In this document: one piece after another, positions 33,079-42,050 of the stretch | Layout of the letters: every line of letters begins with the position of its first letter | Numbering within the stretch: position 1 is the first letter of the stretch | Source of the DNA: Sporomusaceae bacterium | Lineage (GTDB): Bacteria > Bacillota > Negativicutes > Sporomusales > UBA7701 | Assembly (NCBI GenBank): GCA_031460455.1 | Contig: JAVKTQ010000001.1 | Location: 1-64,000, forward strand | Direction of reading: 5' to 3' | Length of the DNA: 64,000 nt | The notes under the pieces: generated by a model | Seen by the model: only the letters and a program-made list of their open reading frames with translations | Told to the model about the DNA's origin: nothing | The model's database searches: none | Program-made: the position numbers and the translations under genes

Positions 33079-34479
33079 CTGGACGTTTTCCGCACCAAAA
33101 ACATCGAAACACTCAAAAAAGGGGCCGCCCGCCAACAACTCAAAAAAACCCTCGGCGCGACCGATCTCATCCTCCTGGGCATAGGCTGCATAATCGGCAC
33201 AGGAATCTTCGTGCTGACCGGGGTGGCAGCCGCCCAACACGCCGGTCCCGGCATAATGCTCTCCTTCGTCCTCTCCGGCCTGGCGTGCGCCTTTGCCGCC
33301 CTCGCGTACGCCGAACTCGCCGCTATCGTCCCCATAGCCGGCAGCGCCTACACATATTCGTACGCCGCCCTCGGCGAAATCGTCGCCTGGATAGTGGGCT
33401 GGAACCTCGTACTCGAATACTCGGTCGGCTCAAGCGCGGTCGCCGCCGGTTGGTCCGGATATATGATCGGTCTTCTAAAGGCGGCGGGCGTCGAGTTGCC
33501 CAAAGCGCTTACCGCCGTTCCTGCCGACGGCGGCATCGTAAACCTGCCGGCCATCTTCATCGCCATCTTTCTCAGCTTTCTATTGGTGCGCGGCACCAAA
33601 GAAAGCGCGTCCCTAAACAGAATACTCGTCATCGTGAAGCTGGTCGCCGTTTTCATCTTTATCGTCCTTGCGGGGCCGAAAGTCAACCCGGCCAACTGGT
33701 CGCCGCTGATGCCCTTCGGCTTTAGCGGCGTCGCCGCCGGAGCGGCCCTCATCTTCTTCGCCTATATCGGCTTTGACGCCGTCGCCACCACTGCCGAAGA
33801 ATGCAAAAACCCCAACCGCGACCTGCCCATCGGCATCATCGGCTCGCTGGTTGTCTGCACCATCCTTTATATCATCGTTTCGGCCGTCCTTACCGGCGTC
33901 GTATCCTACACGCAGCTCAACAACGCCGAACCTGTGGCTTACGCTCTCAGAGCCATAGGCTATAACTTCGGTTCCGCTCTCGTCGGCACCGGCGCCATCG
34001 CTGGCATAACGACGGTGCTGCTCGTCCTGATGTACGGCCAGACCCGCATCTTCTTCGCCATGAGCCGCGACGGACTTATTCCCGGGGGCATCTGCGCCGT
34101 GCATCCCACCTACGGCACCCCCCATATCATCACAATCGTCGCCGGCATCGCCGTGGCCTTGATCGCCGGGTTCACCCCCATCGGCATCATCGCCGAACTC
34201 ACCAACATCGGCACACTGTTCGCCTTCGTGGTTTCGGCCATCGGCGTGCTCGTCCTCCGCTACACAAAGCCGGAAGTTCCTCGCCCCTTCCGCTGTCCTG
34301 CAGTCGGCATAGTCGCTCCCCTGGCCGTGATCTCCTGCGGGTACCTCATGTACAACCTTCCCTATGACACCTGGGTCCGTTTCGTAATCTGGTCGGCCAT
34401 CGGGTTTGCCGTCTACTTCGTTTACGGACACCGCAACAGTGTGCTTGGTAAGCATGGCGACCAACTGTCAGAGGAATAA
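33079..34479 (+). CDS. APC-family amino acid permease, CTG start
   Basis: This 466-residue, about 12-helix transporter is of the basic amino acid/APC family. TM1 holds GIGCIIGTGIFVLTGVAAAQHAGP cut across the substrate-binding GTG region, and YIGFDAVATTAEECKNPNRD is the conserved TM6 loop. The N-terminal DVFRTKNIETLKK and LGATDLILLG are in frame upstream of any ATG, GTG or TTG. An in-frame TGA at 33061 leaves only CTG 33079, five bases after AGGGGGAG, as start. Substrate is not readable; a cationic or neutral amino acid is likely. Confidence 0.88.
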   Translation: MDVFRTKNIETLKKGAARQQLKKTLGATDLILLGIGCIIGTGIFVLTGVAAAQHAGPGIMLSFVLSGLACAFAALAYAELAAIVPIAGSAYTYSYAALGEIVAWIVGWNLVLEYSVGSSAVAAGWSGYMIGLLKAAGVELPKALTAVPADGGIVNLPAIFIAIFLSFLLVRGTKESASLNRILVIVKLVAVFIFIVLAGPKVNPANWSPLMPFGFSGVAAGAALIFFAYIGFDAVATTAEECKNPNRDLPIGIIGSLVVCTILYIIVSAVLTGVVSYTQLNNAEPVAYALRAIGYNFGSALVGTGAIAGITTVLLVLMYGQTRIFFAMSRDGLIPGGICAVHPTYGTPHIITIVAGIAVALIAGFTPIGIIAELTNIGTLFAFVVSAIGVLVLRYTKPEVPRPFRCPAVGIVAPLAVISCGYLMYNLPYDTWVRFVIWSAIGFAVYFVYGHRNSVLGKHGDQLSEE

Positions 34480-34490
34480 AGGGATGAACC

Positions 34491-34513
34491 GGCAGCCGCC
34501 AGGCTGCCTTTTT
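34491..34513 (+). terminator. Terminator after permease gene
   Basis: GGCAGCC (34491-34497), loop GCCA, GGCTGCC (34502-34508), then TTTTT. Confidence 0.88.
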
Positions 34514-34584
34514 CTTGCGGCAGGAAAAATAAGGGTGAGGGGCGAATTATACACAATAGACACAGCGTGAGGCAAGGTGAAGAA

Positions 34585-34836
34585 ATGGGCGCGAAGAAGC
34601 ATAAAGTCGTAGTGCAGATATTCGGCGACAACTACCCTCTCAGGGGCGACGCCGAGCCGGAACGCATAATGAAGGTGGCTGCCCTCCTCGACGAGCGGAT
34701 GCGCGAGACCGCCTTCAGCAACCCCCGCGTGTCAACCACCATGGTTGCCATCCTCACGGCGCTCAATATCGCCGACGAATACCTGCGCCTGCAAACCGAC
34801 TATCAGCAGCTGCTCAAGATGCTGAACGACGAGTAA
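34585..34836 (+). CDS. zapA: Cell division protein ZapA
   Basis: This 83-residue ZapA binds and bundles FtsZ at mid-cell. The N-terminal beta part (HKVVVQIFGDNYPLRGDAEPERI) is followed by the dimerising coiled coil (VSTTMVAILTALNIADEYLRL). ATG 34585 follows AAGGTGAAGAA and is preferred over a GTG at 34567. It precedes a DUF421 gene and, further on, U32 peptidase and mutS2, a neighbourhood often kept in Firmicutes. Confidence 0.93.
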   Translation: MGAKKHKVVVQIFGDNYPLRGDAEPERIMKVAALLDERMRETAFSNPRVSTTMVAILTALNIADEYLRLQTDYQQLLKMLNDE

Positions 34837-34901
34837 GGTCGCCGGTATACCGCTCCCAGCCGCGGTCAATAATAACACCAGCGGAAGGAGTGACAGCGGC
34901 G

Positions 34902-35564
34902 ATGGACTACGGGACCCCCGGTCAGGTAATTCTCAGAATGGCGGCCATCTTCGCCGTGGCGCTCATCGTCGTCCGCGTTATGGGCAACCGCGCCGTGGGT
35001 CAGCTTTCGCCCTTCGATTTCGTTCTCATGGTAGGCATCGGCGACATTGTCGCCAACGTAGCTTTGGCCCGCAACGAGAGTCTGCTCATCGGCGCCGAAG
35101 GGCTCATCGGCCTGCTCGTCCTCCAGCAACTGCTCTCCCGCCTGGCGCTCAAGAACAAGTTCCTGCGCAAGCTGTTCGAAGGCACACCTGTCGAACTCAT
35201 CGAGGACGGCCGCATCCTCCGCCAGAACCTGACCAAGACCCAGTTCAACTACGACGACCTCCGTCAGGAATTGCACAAACAGGGTCTCGACTTCTCCAAC
35301 CTCAAGGACATCAAGCTGGCCCGCCTAGAGAGCTGCGGCACCTTTACGCTTATCAAAAGCCCCGATATGGAGCCGCTAACCCGCCGTGACCTGGAAAACT
35401 TTATCCGCAGCCTTTCCGAAAACCCGCTCAGCCCGGCAGGGACCGGATGGGCCAAAATAGAACAGCTGGCAGCCGACGTGCGGATTCTCGCCGACTACGT
35501 CCAAAGCCAGCAGTCCGCCGCCCCGCCTAGGGAAAAAGCAACTGCTGAGCACGTATTGCACTAA
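34902..35564 (+). CDS. DUF421 membrane protein (YetF-like)
   Basis: This 220-residue protein has three membrane helices (about 8-28, 38-55 and 62-80, with MGNRAVGQLSPFDFVLMVGIGDIVANVAL). A cytoplasmic DUF421 domain (VELIEDGRILRQNLTKTQFNYDDLRQEL with the first part varied) follows. The family occurs in spore formers and includes proteins linked to spore membranes, but biochemistry is unknown. ATG 34902 follows AAGGAG at 11 bases; a GTG at 34890 is too close. A terminator overlaps the stop. Confidence 0.9.
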   Translation: MDYGTPGQVILRMAAIFAVALIVVRVMGNRAVGQLSPFDFVLMVGIGDIVANVALARNESLLIGAEGLIGLLVLQQLLSRLALKNKFLRKLFEGTPVELIEDGRILRQNLTKTQFNYDDLRQELHKQGLDFSNLKDIKLARLESCGTFTLIKSPDMEPLTRRDLENFIRSLSENPLSPAGTGWAKIEQLAADVRILADYVQSQQSAAPPREKATAEHVLH

Positions 35565-35589
35565 AGAAGGGCTCGCCCTTCTTCTTTTA
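35564..35589 (+). terminator. Terminator after DUF421 gene
   Basis: AAGAAGGGC (35564-35572) and GCCCTTCTT (35575-35583), then CTTTTATT. The tight loop means the top pairs open. Confidence 0.8.
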
Positions 35590-35618
35590 TTGCATCCGAA
35601 TGGAGCGTTTGACCTACT

Positions 35619-36536
35619 ATGCGAAGAGTACTGCTCATCTTCATCGACGGCCTGGGACTGGGGGACAACGACCTGGCCGCCAACCCGCTAGTCCGTTTCG
35701 ACCCGCCTTTTTTCCGCGATCTGTTCGGCACGCCGCTCGTCAGGGAACTTGGTCTCATCCTCGGCGACGAAGCGTGCCTCGTGCCGACCGACGCGTCTAT
35801 GGGAATACCCGGCCTGCCGCAGAGCGCGACCGGGCAGACCGCCATTTTCACCGGCGTAAACGCCCCGCAGCATATGGGCTGCCACATCCTCGGCTTTCCC
35901 GGTCCGGCCCTCGCCGAAATAATAGCCGCGCACGGCCTGCCGGGCGATCTGGCCGCCGGCGGCTTCAGCGTGACCTCAGCCAATATGTACACCGCCGACT
36001 ACATGGAACTTGTGGCCCGCCGCAAACGCCGCCATTCGGTCACCACCCTCGCCATCCTCGGCGCGGGCCGGCCCTTGCGCTCTCTGGCCGACATGGCCGC
36101 CGGCGCGGCGGTCTACCAGGACATCACCAACGAGATGCTGCCGCGGTTCGGTGTGGAAGGTGTGCCGACCGTCAGCCCGGACGAAGCCGGAAGAAGGCTC
36201 GCGGCCCTCGCCGGCAAGCACCGTTTTACCATGTTCGAGTACTTCCAGACCGACCGTCAGGGCCATAAGCACGACTGGGAGGAAGCGGCGAAAATCGTTG
36301 CCAACCTCGATGGCTTTCTCACCGCCGTCCACCGGGCCGCCGCAGAAACCCTGGTGATAATCACCAGCGACCACGGCAACTTCGAGGACTTCACCACCAA
36401 AACCCACACCCTCAACCCCGTGCCGACAATCCTGTTCGGACCTGGGTGCCGCCAGGTCGCCGCAGGCATCCGCAGCCTCACCGACATTAAACCCGCCATC
36501 ATCGCCTATCTAAAAGAAGGTGTAGAAAATGGTTGA
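35619..36536 (+). CDS. Alkaline-phosphatase-superfamily metalloenzyme
   Basis: This 305-residue enzyme is of the phosphoglycerate mutase/phosphopentomutase/phosphatase superfamily with two metal ions. Visible metal and active-site parts are FIDGLGLGDND (N-terminal Asp), PQSATGQTAIFTG (nucleophile Thr or Ser loop), FQTDRQGHKHD and ITSDHGNFED. It lacks the large cap insertion of iPGM, so a small phosphomonoester or mutase substrate is likely, but which one is open. Its end overlaps the U32 gene by eight bases, so the two are co-translated. Confidence 0.85.
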   Translation: MRRVLLIFIDGLGLGDNDLAANPLVRFDPPFFRDLFGTPLVRELGLILGDEACLVPTDASMGIPGLPQSATGQTAIFTGVNAPQHMGCHILGFPGPALAEIIAAHGLPGDLAAGGFSVTSANMYTADYMELVARRKRRHSVTTLAILGAGRPLRSLADMAAGAAVYQDITNEMLPRFGVEGVPTVSPDEAGRRLAALAGKHRFTMFEYFQTDRQGHKHDWEEAAKIVANLDGFLTAVHRAAAETLVIITSDHGNFEDFTTKTHTLNPVPTILFGPGCRQVAAGIRSLTDIKPAIIAYLKEGVENG

Positions 36537-39027
36537 ACTACTGGCACCCGCCGGCAACGCCGAAGCTTTCGCCGCTGCCCTAAACAGCGGCGCCGACGCC
36601 GTATACCTCGGCGGACGGCAGTTCGGCGCCCGCGCGTACGCCGCCAACTTCAGCGACGAGGAACTGGCCGCAGCGGTGCGAAACGCCCACCTCCTGGGCG
36701 TAGCCGTGTACGTGACAGTCAACACCCTTGTCGATAACAGCGAAATTCCCGCCCTGGCGGATTATCTACGCCATCTGTACGAAATCGGCGTGGACGCCGT
36801 CATCGTCCAGGACATCGGTGTTGTCGCCGTAGCCCGCCGCGTCGCGCCCGACCTGCCCCTGCACGCCAGCACCCAGATGACAGTCCATAATTTAGCCGCG
36901 GTTGAGTTCCTTGCCGGGCAGGGCATCAGCCGCGTCGTGCTGGCGCGGGAACTGTCGCTGGACGCCATTCGCCGGATATGCGAGCGCTCCCCAATCGAAA
37001 TCGAAACCTTCATCCACGGCGCCCTCTGCATATCCTACTCCGGGCAATGCCTGATGTCCAGCATGATCGGCGGCCGCAGCGGCAACCGCGGGCGTTGCGC
37101 TCAGCCTTGCCGCCTGCCTTACACCCTCCTCGATGAAGCGGGCCGGGACGTACTCGCCGGCCAGGACGCCGGGGAATACCTCCTGAGCCCCAAAGACTTC
37201 AACACCATTGAGCATATCCCCGAGCTTATCGACGCCGGCGTAGTCTCCTTCAAAATCGAAGGCCGCATGAAGCGGGCCGAATATGTAGCCGTCGTCGTCG
37301 ACAGCTACCGCCGGGCCATCGACGCCAGCCTCGCCGACCGGAGCGGCTTTGCCGTTCCCGAACAGGACCAGAAGAACATGGCTCAGATATTCAACCGCGG
37401 CTTCACCTCCGCCTACCTGTTCGGCAAACAGGGGCGTGAAATGATGAGCGACCGCCGCCCCAACAACCGCGGCGTTCGCATCGGTCGCGTCATCGGCTAC
37501 GACCCGCGGAAAAAGACGGCGCAGATCAAACTCGACGAACCGCTCGCCCTCGGCGATATTGTCGAGTTCTGGGTTAAAGTCGGCGGCCGGTCGAGCGCCA
37601 CCGTAACCAGTCTCTCCGTCGACGGCCGCCCCGTCAATACCGCCCCCGCCCTGGCCGTGGCCACCATCCCGGTTGAAGGACCGGTCCGGGCCGGCGACCG
37701 GGTGTTCAAAACCTTCGACGCCGCCCTCATGGAAAAGGCGCGGGCCAGCTTCAGCGGCGCCGGCCCGCAGCGCCGTCTGCCGGTTGACGCCAGCGTGGCG
37801 GTGGGGGAGGGGCGGCCACTGACAGTCACCCTCACCGACGAAGCCGGCAACACCGGCTCAGGACAGACGTCATTCCTGGCCGAAAAAGCCATCAAGCGCC
37901 CTCTTAACGAAGAAACGCTTGCCGCCCAGCTCGGTCGGCTGGGTACGACCGTTTTTGCCCTCCGCGGCCTCGAAAGCCGTATCGAAGGTGAAGTTATGGT
38001 CCCGCTCAGCGAACTCAACGAAGCGCGGCGTCAGGCCGTCGAAGACCTGGAGGCAGCCCGCCTGGCCCGCTATTCCCGCCCGCCTCTGGCGGCGACCGTC
38101 CCCGACCTGACCGCCTTCCTGCCCGGTCCGCGGAGCGACACTCCCCGCAAGCCCGCCCTGACCGTCAACACCGATACCGTCGATAAAGCCGCCGCCGCCG
38201 CCGCCAACGGAGCCGACATCATCATGTTCGGCGGCGATAGCCTCTCCGGCCGGCCGCCCGCCCCGGACGACTACCGCCGGGTAGTAGCCCTGGCCCGCGA
38301 GCGCGGCCTCGCCGTCATCCTCAGCACGCCCCGCCTCGTCCAGGACTGGCAGTGGCCTGCCCTCGAAGCCGACCTTGAACTCTTTCGGGACCTTGCCCCC
38401 GACGCCGTCGCCGTGGCCAACCTCGGCGCCCTCCGGCGTGCGGGCAAAGTGCCGGGCCTGGCCATCCACGGCGACTGGCCCCTCAACATCTACAACAGCG
38501 CTGCCATCCGGTTTTATGCCGCCCAGGGGCTCGCCAGCCTCACCCTTTCCCCCGAGCTTACCTTCGGGCAGGTCGAGGAGCTTGCCGCTGAACCGGACAT
38601 CGCAATCGAATGCCTCGTCCACGGATATCTAACCCTCATGATCTCGGAATACTGCGTCATGGGCAGCTTCCTCGGCGGCCTTCACATCGGCGCGTGCACA
38701 AAGCCGTGCCTCAAAGGCCGCTACCTGCTCAGGGACAGAATGGGCGAAACCTTCCCCGTCGCCGGCGACCAGTTCTGCCGCATGCACATCCTCAACGCCA
38801 AAGAGCTCAGCATGCTCCCCCATGTGCCTCGCCTGGCCCGGTCCGGCGCGGCCCGCATCCGCATCGAAGGCAAGGCGGCCACGCAGGACGAACTTGCCAG
38901 AACGACCCGCCTCTACCGTGAACTGCTCGACAAGGGAGAGAATCACCCTCTGTTCGTCGGCGACAATATAAAGTCCGTTGAACACAAAGATATCACCCGC
39001 GGACATTATTTCCGGGGAGTACTCTAA
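36529..39027 (+). CDS. U32 family peptidase / RlhA-YrrN-like protein
   Basis: This 832-residue protein has an N-terminal U32 domain (ELLAPAGNAEAFAAALNSGADAVYLG cut from residues 3-28) and the family Cys signature SGQCLMSSMIGGRSGNRGRC with QPCRLPY (about 175-205). A DUF3656-type insert (about 380-540) and a second TIM-barrel-like half ending in CVMGSFLGG and CTKPC follow. Some relatives act in tRNA or 23S rRNA hydroxylation with an Fe-S cluster; others are called peptidases. The cysteine pairs favour an Fe-S modifying role. Overlaps the upstream metalloenzyme gene. Confidence 0.9.
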   Translation: MVELLAPAGNAEAFAAALNSGADAVYLGGRQFGARAYAANFSDEELAAAVRNAHLLGVAVYVTVNTLVDNSEIPALADYLRHLYEIGVDAVIVQDIGVVAVARRVAPDLPLHASTQMTVHNLAAVEFLAGQGISRVVLARELSLDAIRRICERSPIEIETFIHGALCISYSGQCLMSSMIGGRSGNRGRCAQPCRLPYTLLDEAGRDVLAGQDAGEYLLSPKDFNTIEHIPELIDAGVVSFKIEGRMKRAEYVAVVVDSYRRAIDASLADRSGFAVPEQDQKNMAQIFNRGFTSAYLFGKQGREMMSDRRPNNRGVRIGRVIGYDPRKKTAQIKLDEPLALGDIVEFWVKVGGRSSATVTSLSVDGRPVNTAPALAVATIPVEGPVRAGDRVFKTFDAALMEKARASFSGAGPQRRLPVDASVAVGEGRPLTVTLTDEAGNTGSGQTSFLAEKAIKRPLNEETLAAQLGRLGTTVFALRGLESRIEGEVMVPLSELNEARRQAVEDLEAARLARYSRPPLAATVPDLTAFLPGPRSDTPRKPALTVNTDTVDKAAAAAANGADIIMFGGDSLSGRPPAPDDYRRVVALARERGLAVILSTPRLVQDWQWPALEADLELFRDLAPDAVAVANLGALRRAGKVPGLAIHGDWPLNIYNSAAIRFYAAQGLASLTLSPELTFGQVEELAAEPDIAIECLVHGYLTLMISEYCVMGSFLGGLHIGACTKPCLKGRYLLRDRMGETFPVAGDQFCRMHILNAKELSMLPHVPRLARSGAARIRIEGKAATQDELARTTRLYRELLDKGENHPLFVGDNIKSVEHKDITRGHYFRGVL

Positions 39028-39074
39028 ATCTACAATGTAGCTAACCCAAGGACAAATAGAGGAGAAAACCGCCG

Positions 39075-41441
39075 ATGGATGCATCAGTTCTGAAGACCCT
39101 CGAATTCCATAAAATCCGCGCCATGTTGGCCGCCGCCACCGGCTCCTCGCTGGGGCGGGAGGTAGCGGAAGTCCTAGAGCCGGTCAATCACGCCGCCGAC
39201 GTACAGTGGCGGCTCGACGAGACCCAGGAGGCATTCGACATGTTGGCCGCCGCCGCCATCATTCCCCTCGGCGGCATCCGCGATATCCGCGACCAGCTGC
39301 ATAGGGCCGCACGGGGCTCCAGCCTCGAGCCGACCGACTTCGTCGCAATCGCCAGCACCCTTTACGCCGCGCGGCGGATGAAGCAATTTTTCGTCGACCT
39401 GACCAACCCGGTGCCACACTTGGAAGAAACGGCTGCGGCGATCTCCGTCTTCCGCAGCCTGGAAAGCGCCATCGAAGACACAATCAGCGACCAGGGCGCC
39501 GTCCTCGACAGCGCCAGCCCCGAACTGGCCCGCATCCGCCGGGAAATTCGCGTTACCCAGAGCCGGGTAAAAGAAAAACTCGATCACATCATCCACTCCG
39601 GCGAATACCAGAAACTGCTCCAGGATGCCATTGTCACCATCCGTGGCGACCGCTACGTCATCCCGGTAAAACAGGAATACCGCCACGCCTTCCCCGGCAT
39701 AGTGCACGACCAGTCGGCCAGCGGCGCTACCGTTTTCATCGAACCGATGAGCGTCGTCAACCTCAACAACGACCTCAAGCAACTCATGGCCGCCGAAATA
39801 AACGAAATCGAGCGTATCTTGCGCCACCTCACCGCCCAGGTTGCCGCCGCGGCCGACCCACTGCTGGAAACCTGCCGGGCCCTCGGCCAGATCGACTTCG
39901 CGTTCGCCAAGGCCCGCCTCGCCCTCAACATGCAAGCCGTCCGTCCTCTGCTCAACACCGCCGGCTGCGTCAACCTCCGCCGCGCGCGCCATCCCCTCAT
40001 CCCCGCGGAAGTCGTCGTCCCCATCGACGTACGCGTCGGCAAGGAATTTACGGTGCTCGTCATCACCGGCCCCAACACCGGCGGCAAAACCGTCACCCTT
40101 AAAACGGTCGGGCTCTTCGCCCTCATGACCCAGGCCGGCCTATTCATACCCGCCGCCTCGCAGTCGGAGATGCCCGTCTTCGCCAATGTCTTCGCCGACA
40201 TCGGCGACGAGCAGAGCATCGAACAGAGCCTCAGCACCTTCTCCGCCCACATGACCAACCTTGTCCGTATCCTCGGCCGCGTCGCCGCCGACGACCTTGT
40301 GCTCATCGACGAAATCGGCGCCGGCACCGACCCCGACGAAGGGGCAGCCCTGGCAATGTCCATCCTTGAGTACCTCTACCGGCGCGGCACTCGCGTCATC
40401 GCCACCACCCACTACAGCGAACTGAAAACCTTCGCTTACTCCAGACATGGAATCGAAAACGCCAGCGTAGAATTTGACATACAGACCCTGAGACCCACCT
40501 ACCGGCTGCAGATCGGTATGCCCGGCAGCAGCAAGGCGTTCCTCATCTCCCAGCGTCTCGGCCTGGATGCCGCCATCGTCGCCAGAGCCCAGGAACTCAT
40601 CGACGAAGACTACGCCGAATTCGACAAAGTGCTCACCGCCCTTGAAGAGCAGAAGCGGCTCTTCGCCGACCGCCAGGATGAAGTACGCCACCTGCAGCGC
40701 GAAGGCGAAGAACTCAGACGGAGCCTTGTAAAAGAAAAAGAAGCCCTTGCCGAGAAAAAGAAACAACTTATCGACAAAGCCCAGGCCGAAGCGGAACGGG
40801 TGCTGCGCCAGGCCAGGATAGACGCTGAGTCCGTGATCGCCGACCTCAAAGCCCAATTCGCTTCCGAAACCATGCGGGAGAGGCAGCAGGCCATCGACGG
40901 CGCCCGCCGTCGCCTCGCCACCGGCCTCGGCGCCGTGCGCGCCCTTGGCGACGAGGCCGACGAGCGGGAACAGGGCGCGCCCGCCACCGCAGATGACCTC
41001 GTTCCCGGCGCGAAAGTATACGTCGCCACCCTCGGGCAAAAAGGCACCGTTCTCGCCGTGGCCGGCGACGAGGTCACCGTTCAGCTGGGCATAATGAAGC
41101 TCAACGTGCCGCTGGCCAGCTGCCGGCTTGCCGAGTCGGCGCCAGCCCGGAAGGAGAGCCGGAGTCGGGCGGTGATAGACCTGACCAAGGCCCAGCAGGC
41201 GTCCCGCGAAGTCGATATCCGCGGCCAGACGGTGGAAGAAGCGGAAGCAGCCCTGGACAAATACATCGACGACGCCATCCTTGCCGGGCTTGGCGAAATA
41301 ATCGTCATCCACGGCAAAGGCACCGGGGCGCTCAAAAAGGGAGTCAGAACCTATCTCAAAACCCACCGGGCCGTGCGGGACATCCGCATCGGCGAAGCCG
41401 GCGAGGGCGGCGACGGCGTTACGGTCGCCAAACTTAAGTAA
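39075..41441 (+). CDS. mutS2: Endonuclease MutS2
   Basis: This 788-residue MutS-like ATPase has, in order, core/lever helices (about 1-290), an ATPase with Walker A GPNTGGKT (about 332) and Walker B LVLIDEIGAGTDP, a long coiled-coil/KOW-linker segment, and a C-terminal Smr nuclease domain (about 715-788, VDIRGQTVEEAE, VIHGKGTGALK). In Firmicutes it splits collided ribosomes and suppresses recombination. There is no mismatch-binding domain, as is usual for MutS2. ATG follows GAGGAGAAAACCGCCG. Confidence 0.96.
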   Translation: MDASVLKTLEFHKIRAMLAAATGSSLGREVAEVLEPVNHAADVQWRLDETQEAFDMLAAAAIIPLGGIRDIRDQLHRAARGSSLEPTDFVAIASTLYAARRMKQFFVDLTNPVPHLEETAAAISVFRSLESAIEDTISDQGAVLDSASPELARIRREIRVTQSRVKEKLDHIIHSGEYQKLLQDAIVTIRGDRYVIPVKQEYRHAFPGIVHDQSASGATVFIEPMSVVNLNNDLKQLMAAEINEIERILRHLTAQVAAAADPLLETCRALGQIDFAFAKARLALNMQAVRPLLNTAGCVNLRRARHPLIPAEVVVPIDVRVGKEFTVLVITGPNTGGKTVTLKTVGLFALMTQAGLFIPAASQSEMPVFANVFADIGDEQSIEQSLSTFSAHMTNLVRILGRVAADDLVLIDEIGAGTDPDEGAALAMSILEYLYRRGTRVIATTHYSELKTFAYSRHGIENASVEFDIQTLRPTYRLQIGMPGSSKAFLISQRLGLDAAIVARAQELIDEDYAEFDKVLTALEEQKRLFADRQDEVRHLQREGEELRRSLVKEKEALAEKKKQLIDKAQAEAERVLRQARIDAESVIADLKAQFASETMRERQQAIDGARRRLATGLGAVRALGDEADEREQGAPATADDLVPGAKVYVATLGQKGTVLAVAGDEVTVQLGIMKLNVPLASCRLAESAPARKESRSRAVIDLTKAQQASREVDIRGQTVEEAEAALDKYIDDAILAGLGEIIVIHGKGTGALKKGVRTYLKTHRAVRDIRIGEAGEGGDGVTVAKLK

Positions 41442-41459
41442 GCGGAATGGGGGAGAGAA

Positions 41460-41987
41460 ATGATCATCAAGAGCCAGGAAATCGAAGAACGCGCCGGGGC
41501 GCGGATCGCCGACCTCATGTGCGTCGCGGCCCGCACCGCACCTAAAGCCAGGGGCGTCGACAACCTCGTTGTCATGCTTGTTAACGCGCGGGAAAAGGAC
41601 CAACTGGCCGAAGAGATGAGGAAAATCGCCAAAGAAAGCGGGGCGCAATTCTTCGAACGGGATGCGGCCTGCCTCGATAAAGCGGTTGCGGTCATCCTTC
41701 TCGGGCAGAAGGCGAAACCGCTGGGAGTTGCCCCCTGCGGCTATTGCGGTCACGGAAATTGCGCCAACTGCGCACAGAAAGACGGCCTGTGCGCCATAAG
41801 CATCGGCGACCTCGGCATCGCCATCGGCTCGGCGGTCTCTATCGCCGCCCTCCATCACATCGACAACCGGGTAATGTTTTCGGCCGGCAAAGCCGCCCTC
41901 AACCTCGGCCTTTTCCCGGACGACGTAAAGATCGCCTACGGCATTCCGCTCAGCATATCGGGCAAAAGCCCTTTCTTCGACCGTTAA
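41460..41987 (+). CDS. DUF2148 ferredoxin-like protein
   Basis: This 175-residue protein is of the DUF2148 family. The cysteine pattern APCGYCGHGNCANCAQKDGLC suggests an Fe-S or metal site, followed by SIGDLGIAIGSAVSIAALH. The family is common in anaerobes and its role is unknown. It follows mutS2 by 18 bases, and a long bidirectional terminator separates it from the aminotransferase on the other strand. Confidence 0.88.
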   Translation: MIIKSQEIEERAGARIADLMCVAARTAPKARGVDNLVVMLVNAREKDQLAEEMRKIAKESGAQFFERDAACLDKAVAVILLGQKAKPLGVAPCGYCGHGNCANCAQKDGLCAISIGDLGIAIGSAVSIAALHHIDNRVMFSAGKAALNLGLFPDDVKIAYGIPLSISGKSPFFDR

Positions 41988-42014
41988 TATAGCGCCAGTC
42001 TGACTTTTTCTACA

Positions 42015-42050
42015 AGAAAAGAGGTGTGGATTTCTCCACACCTCTTTTCT
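42015..42050. terminator. Bidirectional terminator between convergent genes
   Basis: AGAAAAGAGGTGTGGA (42015-42030), loop TTTC, TCCACACCTCTTTTCT (42035-42050): a perfect 16-bp stem with T-runs on both strands, serving DUF2148 (plus) and the aminotransferase (minus). Confidence 0.93.

Noticed and set aside
32988-33725. 245-codon frame overlapping the permease start
   Set aside because: The Arg/Pro-rich translation is a frame-shadow of the permease; the ATG lies inside the inverted repeat.
38160-38200. GCCGCC-type short repeats in the U32 gene
   Set aside because: They are alanine codon runs within coding sequence, not a repeat element.
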